From contig JAPJBO010000599.1 in assembly GCA_030068145.1 (NCBI GenBank), positions 1 through 64,000 of the forward strand: a stretch of DNA of 64,000 bases, given 5' to 3'. The stretch is from Diplonema papillatum (lineage: Eukaryota > Euglenozoa > Diplonemea > Diplonemida > Diplonemidae). The notes beneath the pieces are model-generated. The model was not told the DNA's origin, searched no databases, and saw only the letters and a program-made list of their open reading frames with translations. Shown here piece after piece: positions 1 to 9,919 of this stretch (its first letter is position 1; every line of letters begins with the position of its first letter). The position numbers and the translations under genes were made by a program.

Positions 1-91
1 GAGGTTGATCAGAATCCCCAACTGAAGCATTATACAGGATAGGGGAGCAAGTCGGAAATCAATCAACCGAGCACGCACAAGCAACAACAAA

Positions 92-235
92 GCACCGATC
101 TTTTTTCTGCTGACACCATTTGCGCACTTAACCATGGTTAAGAAGACGAATGAACGCATGGACACAAAGATAGCTCGTGCATCTGCAGAATAACCCAAAA
201 AAGCCTCCAGGCAAAAAACCCGTTTTCACACTTCT
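92..235 (+). repeat. Repeat family G copy
   Basis: See 55592. The copy at 590-745 lies 490 bp downstream in the same orientation. No gene is recognised in 1-1966; 1433-1455 and 1752-1770 are (TAC)n/(CTA)n microsatellites, and 573-574 is a strong splice-acceptor-like AG. Confidence 0.6.
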
Positions 236-589
236 TTTCTTACTTTCTGGCTGGCTTTCCGATTTCGTTGCCGCTTTCGTCTGTAATCTGGCCCGCCCGA
301 TCGGCAAAGTTCCCTTGCCGCCTCGGGGTGGGGGGGCGCGCCTGGGGCGTTTTTTTTTCCTTCTTGTCAGTACTAAAGTACTTTTGGGAATATTGACACG
401 AAGTGTGGCTCCTCGCTGGAAGACTTGTGCAGGTGAACTGATGGGGAAAACACTGTGGCAACATCCTCCAGGCGTCCTCCCGATTCACCCCCACCTGCGG
501 ACAATAAAAAGTACACTCGCCTAAGGTTGGATTCTCTGTGTTTTACTTCTTCTCCGTTTTCTTTTCTCTTCCAGCGAGCACCCGTGGAT

Positions 590-745
590 ACGATATGCCC
601 CAGCTTCGGCTGACACCATTTGCGCACTTAACCATGGTTAAGAAGACGACTGAAAGCATAGACACAAAGATAGCTCACAGCATCTGCAGAATAACACGAA
701 AAACCTCCAGGCAAAGAACCGTTTCCGCATTTCTTCTCTCTTCGC
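590..745 (+). repeat. Repeat family G copy
   Basis: Same blocks as 92-235, with a slightly longer right end (cgtttccgcatttcttctc). The palindrome gcacttaaccatggttaag is intact. Confidence 0.6.
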
Positions 746-1966
746 CTCGCGCGCGGTTTTCCTGGAATACCAAACCTTCCGATGCCTCGCCTGCCGCAAA
801 ACAGGCCCCTCCTCCGACAAGCCCGTGCAGAGCGACAGCGGAAGTTGGCCTCCCTGATTCTTCGCAGGCTGAAATCGCTCAGCCCAGCAGAATCGCATGC
901 GCCCGTGCTTTTCGTCTCTGAGCCGCCGCCGCGTCAGCACTTCGGCACCCGCAAAAAAGCCCGCCACCTGCTCGGACTGTTTCCCAACAATCCCAGTCGA
1001 CAGTTTTTCGCAGCATTTTCTCTTTTTCGCGAGCCGCAAAGGCGCGTTTAGGTGTCAAGGGGGGGCCTTCACGTGGCGACACTGTTGACCGCACCTTAAT
1101 TGAGTCGCGGTCGCCGATCCCCCAACCGCCAGCATCATGTACTTGATGCGACGCGGAACAAGTGCTGACAGCACCGCCCGGCGAATAGAGGGCCACAAGA
1201 ATGGCAAATCGACCGGTCGGGGGCTAAGCAGGGCTGCATCCTCGTGTTGTAGCGTGTTGTGTATATGGCTTCGTGGGGGCCTGGTCAACCACCTCATCGC
1301 AATAGGCGCAAACCTTTCTCGACAGTGATCGGACAGTCGGGATTGCCGGGGGCGGGTCTCCATGAAGAAGAGAAAAGTAAAGCAAGACCTGCCCCCTGCG
1401 CCTGCTGCCCGGCTGCTTCGGCAGACGACATTTACTACTACTACTACTACTACTTTAGTACACGGTAGGAACTGGAGCAAAGCGCATGGCAGGATGAGCA
1501 CACCACCCGAGCCTACAACAGGAGAATTCGAGTGGGCTGAGGTGGGTCTACTGAGACTGAATTTGGAATGTGATCTCGCCTGGTTGGCCCATTGACATTG
1601 TCAGCAGGCACACTCTATCCCATTCGCTAGTAAGCAAGTTATCAGGCTTCTGTCAGACTGTTCTCTCCTTCCTTCCCTTTCTGATGAAGAATGAACTCGA
1701 TGACCCAAGCCGAGACCGAGTGCGATGAGGCCAGAAGCTAGCTGTCAATTCCTACTACTACTACTACTACGCGAGCCGCAAAGGAAGGACCCCCAAGAAG
1801 TATCGGCAACGAGTGGTAGGGACGCAGCGGGCAAGTTCTTTCATCTGGAAGCGTGTTGGCATGTGCGCCTAAACTCACCGCCCGTGCGCAACATACCCCT
1901 CGGGTCCTCCAGGAGTCCTGTACAGGTGGGGGGGGGCCTGAGGGGGGGGGGGGGGGGGGGGCCCGG

Positions 1967-2803
1967 CAGTGTTCCAGGTAAACGGTAAACGTTTACCGTT
2001 TATAAACGTTTACGTTTACTCATTTTGGAGTAAACGTTGAGTAAACGTTGAGTAAACGTTGTGTAAGCGTATACTGTATCAAGGGCGGCATCCACTGGAA
2101 ATGCAATCTATCAGGAAAGAGGAGCGACTAAGCAAAATATCCAGACGCACCTTTCGCCCCAAATGGCGAACAAGCGCAAAGGAGACGCCTGGGAGGGGGT
2201 GACATTCACGTACCCGGATCGAAGATGCACAAGGTAACCTGCAAGTTCTGCGATAAGGCCTTCTCCACCGCCTCTGCTGAGCACCTGCTCGGCCAAGGCA
2301 GCGGCATTGGCGGCTGCGCCCCAAAAGATCCCATGGTGGTAGCACACACCCGCCTTCGTCGTCAAGCTGAAGGCAGCAGAAGAAAAACGAGAAAGCCAAG
2401 ACGAAGCAGCTGGATATGGTGCCATTCCTCACTCGAGCGACCACTGCAGTGGACGCCCACGAAGCCATCAGGGACTTCTTCTATGAAGAAGCCATCGGGT
2501 TTAACAAGGCTACTGGTCGTTCGTTCCTGACCATGGTTTCAGTCCTGTGCGGGCTATCAGCACACGATGAGTTCATCCCCCAACGCCCGAAGAACTCGGT
2601 GGGGTGATGCTTGACAATGCCATAAAAGAGATGGACAGCCTGTTGGAACATGGGTTGCGCCAGGAGGCCAAGTATGGTCTAACCGTGCTCTGTAGGCGAG
2701 TAAACGTTTACCGCGAGTAAACGTAAACGTTTACCGTTTATAAACGTTTACGTTTACTCATTTTGGAGTAAACGCGTTTACTCAACGTTTACCAGCTTCA
2801 CTG
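1967..2803 (+). mobile_element. Non-autonomous hAT element A1 with BED zinc-finger remnant
   Basis: Bounded by CAGTG termini: left CAGTGTTCCAGGTAAACG at 1967, right the reverse complement of CAGTGAAGCTGGTAAACG ending at 2803. Inside both ends lie many GTAAACG repeats. Central sequence (from ATG 2163) encodes MANKRKGDAWEGV, then a CKFCDKAF BED-type zinc finger. In a shifted frame it then encodes a stretch with IRDFFYEEAIGFN (about 2455-2510) that resembles the N-terminal part of hAT transposases. Frames are broken and the catalytic region is absent, so this is an internally deleted passenger. The two 8-bp flanks do not match; the right flank is the CCCTAGGG of the next element. Confidence 0.65.
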
Positions 2804-2806
2804 CCC

Positions 2807-3426
2807 TAGGGGGGGGGGGGTGCCGGCTATGTTGGCAAGTAAACGCGTTTCCATCCGTTTTTTTCCAAAACATGGAAACGGAAACGGAAACGGAAACGGA
2901 AACGGCTCCTTGGTTTTGCAGGCTACCCACAAACCACGCTAACACCACCAGGGAATACTACACGGTGAGGTCCAGCCCCAGAAGTTGGAGCTAAAGAGGG
3001 TGCCCGAGTCACACCCGAAAAGGTGTGACACCCGCTTTTTTAACTCCAGCTTCTGAGGCTGCTCAGGGTGTGTCAACTTGCAGCCAAAACCGAAAAGACT
3101 GTCGCGCATACGAACCTTGTCGAGAAACTTTACGGGGAGGTCCCCAGGCCCAGTTCTCTGAGTGCTTGGTTGCCACCACTACGAAGGACCGCGCAGTTCG
3201 GGACTACTTCGGAGACAGCACCGTTTGCACAGATAAATTTGTTTAGCTGGCTCGTTGGGAAATACCCTTAAAAAAATTTCCCCCCGCCCATCCGAGGTGT
3301 GGTCACCTTACACACCGCAATCTGCAGCAGCCGTTTCCCAAATAAGGAAACGCCGTTTCCTTGAAAGTATGGAAACGGAAACGGAAAAACGGGAAACGTT
3401 TCCGTTTACTTGCCATCATAGCCCTA
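2807..3426. mobile_element. Ac-like hAT element B1 (non-autonomous)
   Basis: Abuts A1. Its termini start TAGGG and are followed by GGCTATGWTGGCAAGTAAACG-like sequence in inverted orientation at both ends. Subterminal arrays of GGAAAC/AAACGG units lie at about 2873-2905 and 3345-3400. The Ac transposase of maize is known to bind AAACGG repeats near its TAGGG/CAGGG ends, so the design is Ac-like. No open frame survives. It carries a partial copy (about 2945-3065) of the foldback element at 3446. Confidence 0.6.
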
Positions 3427-3445
3427 GGGGGGGGGGGGGGGGGGG

Positions 3446-3636
3446 CGAATAACAACACCCACGGTGAGGTCCAGCCTCAGAAGCTGGTGTTAAAGAGGGT
3501 GTGCCCGAGTCACACCCGAAAAGCGGGCGTGCTACAATCAAAACGCGTGTAAGTCCACCCGAAATGCGGGTGCGACACCCGCTTTTTTAACTCCAGCTTC
3601 TGAGGCTGGACTTCACCGTGCCTGTGTTATTATTCG
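3446..3636. mobile_element. 191-bp foldback element
   Basis: Both ends carry long inverted repeats beginning CGAATAAYAACAC and continuing through CACGGTGARGTCCAGCC and a TCAGAAGCTGG hairpin, so the element folds on itself almost completely. It sits directly after the G run (3427-3445) that follows B1. A partial, diverged copy is within B1 (2945-3065). No coding capacity. Confidence 0.65.
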
Positions 3637-3969
3637 ATTGGTCGAGTACTAACAAAAGTTCCGGGTAGCCGAACTGTTGCAGGATCAAATAGTGGTAGTG
3701 TTTTTAGACAACCAGACGTGTGTAAAACAACTGTTGTTACTCGGCCCCTACATACAACGACCCCCCTTTTGTTATTGCCACGAGAATCTAAAATCTCGGA
3801 GTTGCGTGCGTGCATGAGACTTTCACCACAACACAGGTGAGGTTTGGGCGGTGTTTAACACACAACCATTTCAAACACGTTCTTGCAAATCCCCCTCCCA
3901 TCTCTCCCCCCCCAGGCATCTTGTTAAGAACCATCCATCCATCCATCAGCCGGCTGACCCCCCCCCCCC

Positions 3970-4682
3970 CAGGGTGCGCACTAAGGGACGTTGCCCCCGT
4001 TGCACGTTGCACCCCCCTTTTTTGGGGGGGGGGTGTTTTGGGGGCTGTTTTTGGGGTGTTTCCCAGACCCCCCGGTGCCGAGTGGGTACTCCGTTTCCTC
4101 CAGATGAATCCGTTCTCCTCGTTTTCGAAATCGAAACCCACTTTTGCGGAATAAAAGGTCATTCCCCACCAAAATGTTTTCCTGCACTTTTTTGGCAGGG
4201 AAATGTACTTAGCAACTTTTGAGCAAAGTCAGTTTCCCCGAAAACCAAGATTCCTGCAGTGCACTCAAAAAACAGCCAAAATCTGGAAAATTGGCCCAAA
4301 AAGTGAAAATTCGAGCAAATTTGGCCGATTTACCATGTTCTTTCCCCAAAATGCCAATACCCCCCAAAAACTGTTTTTCAGGCAAATCCGCTGGGAAACG
4401 TACTTAGAGAATTTCGAAAAAACGGCACCAAGGAAACCACGAAAGGGCAGATTTTCCCGGTTTCAGCCTGTGCTTTGCACGTCAAATTTCAGGCCTCACA
4501 GACGAACTGAGGGCGGAGTGGAAAGATCCATCGCGAAAGAGCGCGTTTAAGGGGGTCCCCGGAAAAAAGGGTGGGGGGGTCCCCGGCCACCAGGTGCACC
4601 AAACAGGACCCCCCCCCCCCTTCCAAATTTAGCAGACGTTGACGTTGCCCGTTGCACCCCCCAATCCTTAGTGCGCCCCCTG
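3970..4682. mobile_element. hAT-like TIR element (CAGGG ends), non-autonomous
   Basis: Left end CAGGGTGCGCACTAAGG (3970-3986) matches the reverse complement of the right end CAGGGGGCGCACTAAGG (4666-4682) at all but one position. Subterminal GTTGCCCGTTGCA-type palindromes follow at both ends. Flanks are C runs, so an 8-bp target duplication cannot be judged. The 713-bp interior is A-rich, with degenerate repeats and no credible frame. Confidence 0.5.
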
Positions 4683-5609
4683 CCCCCCTCAGGCTATTTT
4701 CACTGTGGAGGGCGGGAGACGCTACCTGTCACACTCTAAGGTGGTCACACGGTGGGCGGTCAGAAAAAAAAAGTTTTTTTTTTTTGCCCAAATACCCCAA
4801 ATACCACACTTTGGAAAATTTTTGTGGGCCCACTTTTGGCAGGGAATTTTGACCATTCCACTTAGAGAATTTGACCACCCAGCCTCCAAGGCAACTGCAC
4901 TGTAGAGGGGGGGGGGGGTCTGGTTTATCCGGCCATCCGGCCAAAGTGGCTGATCCTTAACAAGAGCGCTGTCCCCCCCCCCCCCCCCAAGAAACATTTC
5001 CCCCCCCCGGTCTCTCTTGTCCCGCTGCGTGACCTTCGCGGAGTCCACCCGGAGCATCTCTGCTCTCTCCGCCCTCTCAAAGAAGATTATTAACCCTTTA
5101 CGGACGGGGGACATGTATGTCGAAAATGTCGGTGGCGGTCGCAAGAACCATGGAATGGCAAGACACACAGGAAATAAGGAGCGCGCGCTAAACTAAGTCG
5201 AATAGCCGGCAATGAACACACGCACAAGCGCACGTACTGTCACTACCGCACATACGATACGCACACTAACATACGATACCTTAAAGGAACCTTTACGACA
5301 TTGGTCGTCCGGAGACTATAAAACCCCCGGATCTCTAGGTGAACTTGCACTCTGAAAAAGCCAACCCCCGAGCTGGGAGTTCGGACGCTGCGCCTTCAGA
5401 GTAAAGACACGTCTAAAAATAATCAATGTTTGCTGCTGCGAAAGAGATGTGCTACGAAACCTTTCCAAGGAGCACCAGGGTTTCCCATTTTGGAGTCGGA
5501 TCACTCTCCAGGTTCCCGTGGATTCCCGTGGAGAAGGCTTTCTCTGCGCGCTGGGCAACCTACCACCCGTTAAGGAAGCACCCGTTAAAAATCCCCTGGT
5601 CAACGATTG

Positions 5610-5843
5610 TTTTTTTTTTTTTTTTTGTATAAGCACCTGCTTTGTGGGAAATACTTGAGGAGGCTGCTAGCTGCAAAAGATCAAAGGAGGTAAATGTGCT
5701 GTAGCCCACACGAAACACAGGTGAATCTGGGTTCAGTGGCGGGCGTAAGCGTTCAACAAAAAAGGCCCACTTTGTAGTTGTATTGTTTTCTCCCCCTCTA
5801 GCCTCCGTCGAAATGAGCACAAGGCAGTCCCTCGAGTATTTTC
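5610..5843 (-). repeat. Repeat family D copy
   Basis: Begins with a T run (A tail on the minus strand) and carries all family-D blocks through cactttgtagttgtattg and ccctcgagtattttc. No gene in 4683-5609 or 5844-6048: homopolymer-rich sequence plus a family-I variant at 5297. Confidence 0.65.
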
Positions 5844-6056
5844 GGTATTTCGGGGACAACTGCCCACCCAAGAGACGTGCACACGCACGGGGGGGGGGAC
5901 AAGTGGAGGACGAAACCTCATCCGATTAGGTGGAAGACGCAGCCTTTCCACCAGAGTCGAGGCTGAAAGGGGGCGGGGGGGCTGTACACGGTGCACTAAT
6001 CATTTGAAAAAAGAGCGCAATGACTAGTCATATTACTGCTGAAAAGTGCTGATTTA

Positions 6057-6233
6057 GGCGAATTTCCCTTATATCCCACCACTTCAAACTTTGTTCCCTT
6101 ATATCCCAACCTCATATCCCAACCAACAAATTTTGTTTCCTTATATCCCAATGGGATTGCCTTGCCCAAGGCAATCCCACTGGGATATAAGGGAACAACA
6201 TTTCAAGTGTTGGGATATAAGGGAATTGCACCA
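6057..6233. mobile_element. Palindromic MITE with 8-bp target-site duplication
   Basis: A 177-bp near-palindrome. Each arm contains two TTCCCTTATATCCCA motifs separated by about 20 bp, and the centre is GATTGCCTTGCCCAAGGCAATC. It is flanked by CTGATTTA at 6049-6056 and 6234-6241, an 8-bp duplication as made by hAT and some other DNA transposases. The surrounding sequence (ACTAGTCAT motifs) is itself repetitive. Confidence 0.75.
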
Positions 6234-6493
6234 CTGATTTAACGTGACTAGTCATATCACCACTGAAGAGTGCTTACTACTGCGGTAGTCATTCTTACTC
6301 CCTGCGTCATATGACTAGTAAGATCAGTAGTAAGTGACTAGTAGGCATGACTAGTGCACCGTGTTCATTCTGGCGAAGTACAAGGATGTGCATGTGGATG
6401 GTACCACCGAAAACCGAAGTAACGGAGTACGCAAGAACACCGCACACACTACCCAGGAAGTCCGCAATACGGGAAAAAGTCCAGTACACTTAT

Positions 6494-6742
6494 CATGCAG
6501 GGTCAAAACCTTGTGTCTTTTTTAAACGCTGCCGCAGGGCCGATGCCCCCCCCAAAAAAAATTTGGATTTTTTTTTTTTTTTGCTCAGCTTCTGCGGGGG
6601 TGAGATGACAACTACTTTTGCTCAACTTCATCAAAATTACTGCAGTGTTTGTTCCAAAATTTTAAAATTTAAAAAACCCAATTTTTTCCGGAAAAAAAAT
6701 GGTGGCCGTTCACCAAAAAGACACACGGTTTTGACCTGCATG
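6494..6742. mobile_element. MITE family M, copy 1
   Basis: 249 bp with inverted ends CATGCAGGGTCAAAACC at the left and nearly its complement at the right. It is flanked by TTAT on both sides (6490-6493 and 6743-6746). The interior is A/T-rich and holds conserved blocks gctgccgcagggc and ctgcagtg. There is no coding capacity. Two further copies lie at 26511 and 53754. Confidence 0.8.
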
Positions 6743-7090
6743 TTATACAGTGCAGCCCTCGCTGTTTCACAACGAACTACGCAGGAACTACGCGGGAACT
6801 GCGCATACAGGGGTTTCGGGGGTACCAGTGGAGTATGCAACTAAAACCTTGAACGGGAAAAACACGCAGTCTTTTATCCCCGAGGTTTTATTATCCCGCA
6901 ATCGAACCAGGTTGTAATACCTAAGCACATACACACCTTCTCCGGTAGCTCCCGGCTCAGCCGACTCTCGCGGCCTTCCTGGAAACGGGGTTCTAAACGC
7001 AGAAGAAGGCTTCCCGGGTGGATTGGAGCCCCCTCTCAGCCTCAGAATACGGGTCCTGAAGCGTCTGCGTCGCATACCACACACACACAG

Positions 7091-7445
7091 CAGCGGAAAC
7101 ATGCTGCAACCAAGCAGCACACGAAGCCTGAACCAATCGAGGCAACAGTTCCGAACAGCGCGTGATCGCCACGAGCAGACCTTCCGCCGCAATGTAACGT
7201 GGCTGAAAACCTGGGCTATACTCCACATCAGGTGTTACCCATCATCGAATTCCACACGCACAACAGCGGAAACATGCTGCAACCAGCAGCACACGAAGCC
7301 TGAACCAATCGAGGCCACAGTTCCGAACAGCGCGTGATCGCCACGAGCAGCCGGCAGGACCTTCAGCCGTAATGTGTAACGTAGCTGAAAACCTGGGCTA
7401 TACTCCGCATCAGGCAACATCATCGAATTCCACACGCACAGCAGC
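7091..7445 (+). repeat. Tandem duplication of about 175 bp
   Basis: Two full units (from 7091 and 7264) and a start of a third (7440), each beginning cagcggaaacatgctgcaac and containing cacacgaagcctgaaccaat, gaacagcgcgtgatcgccac and gaaaacctgggctatactcc. Neither frame is conserved. No gene in 6743-8142; 7690-7770 is poly-A/purine low-complexity. Confidence 0.75.
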
Positions 7446-8315
7446 TGCGTACACTTTGCCAGAATGTTTCTGCCGAGACCCGATCCTCCCCCCCGTTAGA
7501 CATCCTTGTGCGTTGCCGAGCTTCGTGCAGGTCGAGGGTGTCGCCGCTCACCGGCTTCCCTTTTCCGTAACTCGGCCGAGACTCTAAAATCCCGGATTCT
7601 CAAGCGAACTATAACTCTAAAAAAAGCAACCCCAAAAGGGGTTTGAATTCCTCACCAAAAGTGAGGTTAGCGGGAGCACTGCAAAAAGCCTAGAAAAAAA
7701 AAAAGGAGGGAAAAAAGGAAAAAAAGGGAACCCCCAAAAAAAAAAAAGAAAAAAAAAAGATAGGATCCAAGTCTTCATGCACGCGGCCTCGCCGCAGCTC
7801 TTCCTTTCCATTTTTCGTTCTTTTTCTTCTTGGTACTAGCAATGTTGCGGGGTTGCCCTCAAACGCATTGCGCAGGCGAAAGAAGACGCAGGCAGCGTGC
7901 TCTTTGGTGGTCGATCAGGATTCCCATGAAGCTACGCGGGGCAAGAAGCGCCACCGGCGTGCCACGACGCCTGCAAAGAGGTGGTCTGTAGCGGCGCAGT
8001 CGTTGCCTTTCCTCGAGGGAAACTTCACTGTGCTCCTGCTACCGGAAGCGAGGCACCAAACGCGCGCCTGAGCGCGACGATCAAGACGAGCTGAGGCGAA
8101 AGCATGACACATCACGTGCGAAGAAATAACCGCGCCGCCGACGATGCAGATTATCGCCACAGATTCTTTGCATTCTGTCCCAAACTCTTATCGACTTCCG
8201 TGGTGCATCCACTCCTCAGTGAAACTGAGACAGGGACAAACCGATTCACGGTGTGGTAGCCATTAGACAACCCTCAGCAAACAAGCTTAGTTAGCCCCCT
8301 CCCCGCGCTATACTA

Positions 8316-8922
8316 GCCGCCTGACAAACCAGACTCACACCGCAGTCCTGTCTGCAGACACTCAGGTTCCGCGCTGATGATGGTCCACCTTATGTGTCCG
8401 TGGCTTAAATGACCGAAACACGGCGCAGACGGGACCAGTGCGGTGTTGAGCACATACCCATTCCAAGCACGTTCTTGTAATCCCCCCATTCCAGTAGGGT
8501 ACTTCGGGTAACGCGACTTGCTGCCCTCAGCACGCAGGATTACCTCCTCGCACCCTTTTTCCTGTACTTCAACCACTGGTGCTGCACACGGCAACCCCAA
8601 AGAAGACAAGTCAGTGCTGCCCTGCGAGTCGCAGCCACCATCAGGGCGAGTGCCCTGAGTTTTTTAACTGATTGCTCAGACGCGGTTGTAGGGGCCTTCT
8701 CCCCGTGACGGATTCGCCTGTGCTCTAGTAGCACGGGTGGTCCTGGCTGTGATGAGCTACGAACAGCCGCCTGACAAACCAGACTCACACCGCAGTCCTG
8801 TCTGCAGACACTCAAGGTTCCGCGTCCGCCTTATGTGTCCGCGGCGTAAAGGACCGAAACACGGCGCTGATCGGACCAGTGCGATGTTGAACACATACCC
8901 ATTCCAAGCACGTTCTTGCAAT
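8316..8922 (+). mobile_element. SINE-like retroposon, family E (insertion in cold-shock upstream block)
   Basis: The insertion splits the conserved upstream block of copy A. It is flanked by a 17-bp direct repeat, CTCCCCRCGCTATACTA, at 8299-8315 and 8923-8939 with one mismatch; uninterrupted copies of the block carry the motif once. It contains one 5'-truncated family-E unit (8316-8488) and a second, longer unit (from about 8567). Both end at the family 3' terminus GCACGTTCTTGYAAT without a poly(A) tail. Target duplications of 15-17 bp with variable 5' ends are typical of target-primed retroposition. Confidence 0.65.
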
Positions 8923-9197
8923 CTCCCCACGCTATACTAAACATGTGCAATATACGTACTGTATGGATCAACGAGCAGGCACGGTACACGGCTGCCGTAG
9001 ATCTGCTGCAGGAGAACACACCCCACATTCCTGCGTAAACGACAAAACCCCCCCTCCCCAAACAACAGGATACCAACCTCCCCCTAGCAGCGGGAAGCGA
9101 ACACCAAAGCGGCAAAGCAAGCCGAACCACGCACGCACACACCCTCTCCGCGCGCCAGAGCAGCAAGCAAAAAAGAACCGTAAAACCACCAGAAAAA

Positions 9198-9551
9198 ATG
9201 ACCTACACCGGCACGGTCGTCTCGTGGCACAGCCGAAAGGGGTATGGCTTCGTGGAGTGCCGCGACTTCGAGCAGGACTTGTACGTGCACGTGTCGGGGT
9301 TCGGCGGCGGCGAGCTGATCGAGGGGAAGACCATCTCGTTCGACGTGCAGGAGGACGGAAGGGACGGCAAGAAGCGGTGCGTCAACGTCGAAGGCGACGC
9401 CGTCGACCGCAACCGCCCCGGCGCGCAGGGACTCGAGGGACAGGTACGGCGGCAGGGACAGGGACCGGTACGGATCCCAACGACTCCAGAGACTGCCTTA
9501 ACTCGGGGGGAAACTTTGAAGGCCGTGTGGAGGTCTCCTATTGTCGATTGA
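9198..9551 (+). CDS. Cold-shock-domain protein, frameshifted tail (copy A)
   Basis: Encodes 117 residues. Residues 1-70 form a complete cold-shock domain, a five-strand OB fold that binds single-stranded RNA or DNA, with an RNP1-like KGYGFV (14-19) and an RNP2-like DLYVHVSGF (27-35). Compared with the neighbouring intact copy at 9920-10387, about 8 bases are missing just after the VDR at the end of the domain. The Arg/Asp/Tyr-rich tail is therefore read in another frame, ending in an unrelated 45-residue tail. The ATG at 9198 follows an A-rich leader shared with the intact copies. The upstream block (from 8143) is also shared, but here it is interrupted by a retroposon at 8316-8922. The domain is intact, so a short RNA-binding protein could still be made, but this may equally be a pseudogene. 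The domain call is strong; function in the cell is inferred from the family. Confidence 0.7.
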   Translation: MTYTGTVVSWHSRKGYGFVECRDFEQDLYVHVSGFGGGELIEGKTISFDVQEDGRDGKKRCVNVEGDAVDRNRPGAQGLEGQVRRQGQGPVRIPTTPETALTRGETLKAVWRSPIVD

Positions 9552-9919
9552 TGCAGATTATCGCCACAGACTCTTTGCATTCTAGCCCAAAAACTCTTAT
9601 CGACTTTCGTGGTGCACTATCTCCCTCAATACTACTGACTCACTGTAGTCATAGTAGACAACCCTCAGCAAACAAGCTTAGTTAGACCCTTCCCCACGCT
9701 AGACTATACATGCGCAGTATACGTACTGCATGGGTCACCGCAGTAGATCTGCCTGCGTAAACGACAAACCCCCCCTCCCCAAACAACAGGATACCAACCT
9801 CCCCCTAGCAGCGGGAAGCGAACACACCAAAGCGGCAAAGCAAGCCGAACCACGCACGCACACACCCTCTCCGCGCGCCAGAGCAGAAAGCAAAAAAGAA
9901 CCGTAAAACCAACAGAAAA
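9546..9919 (+). promoter_or_regulatory. Conserved upstream block of the cold-shock genes
   Basis: The block between copies A and B (starting gatgcagattatcgcc and ending in the A-rich leader before the ATG) is repeated almost exactly at 17666-18042 before copy B'. It also occurs as a split copy, 8143-8315 plus 8923-9197, before copy A. It contains a conserved acgctatactatacatg stretch followed by a tacgtactgcatgg motif. A promoter and 5' UTR role is inferred from position only; recent duplication alone would also explain the conservation. Confidence 0.35.

Noticed and set aside
8945-9685. 246-codon frame overlapping cold-shock copy A
   Set aside because: It reads the cold-shock gene out of frame; the domain lies in the frame starting at 9198.
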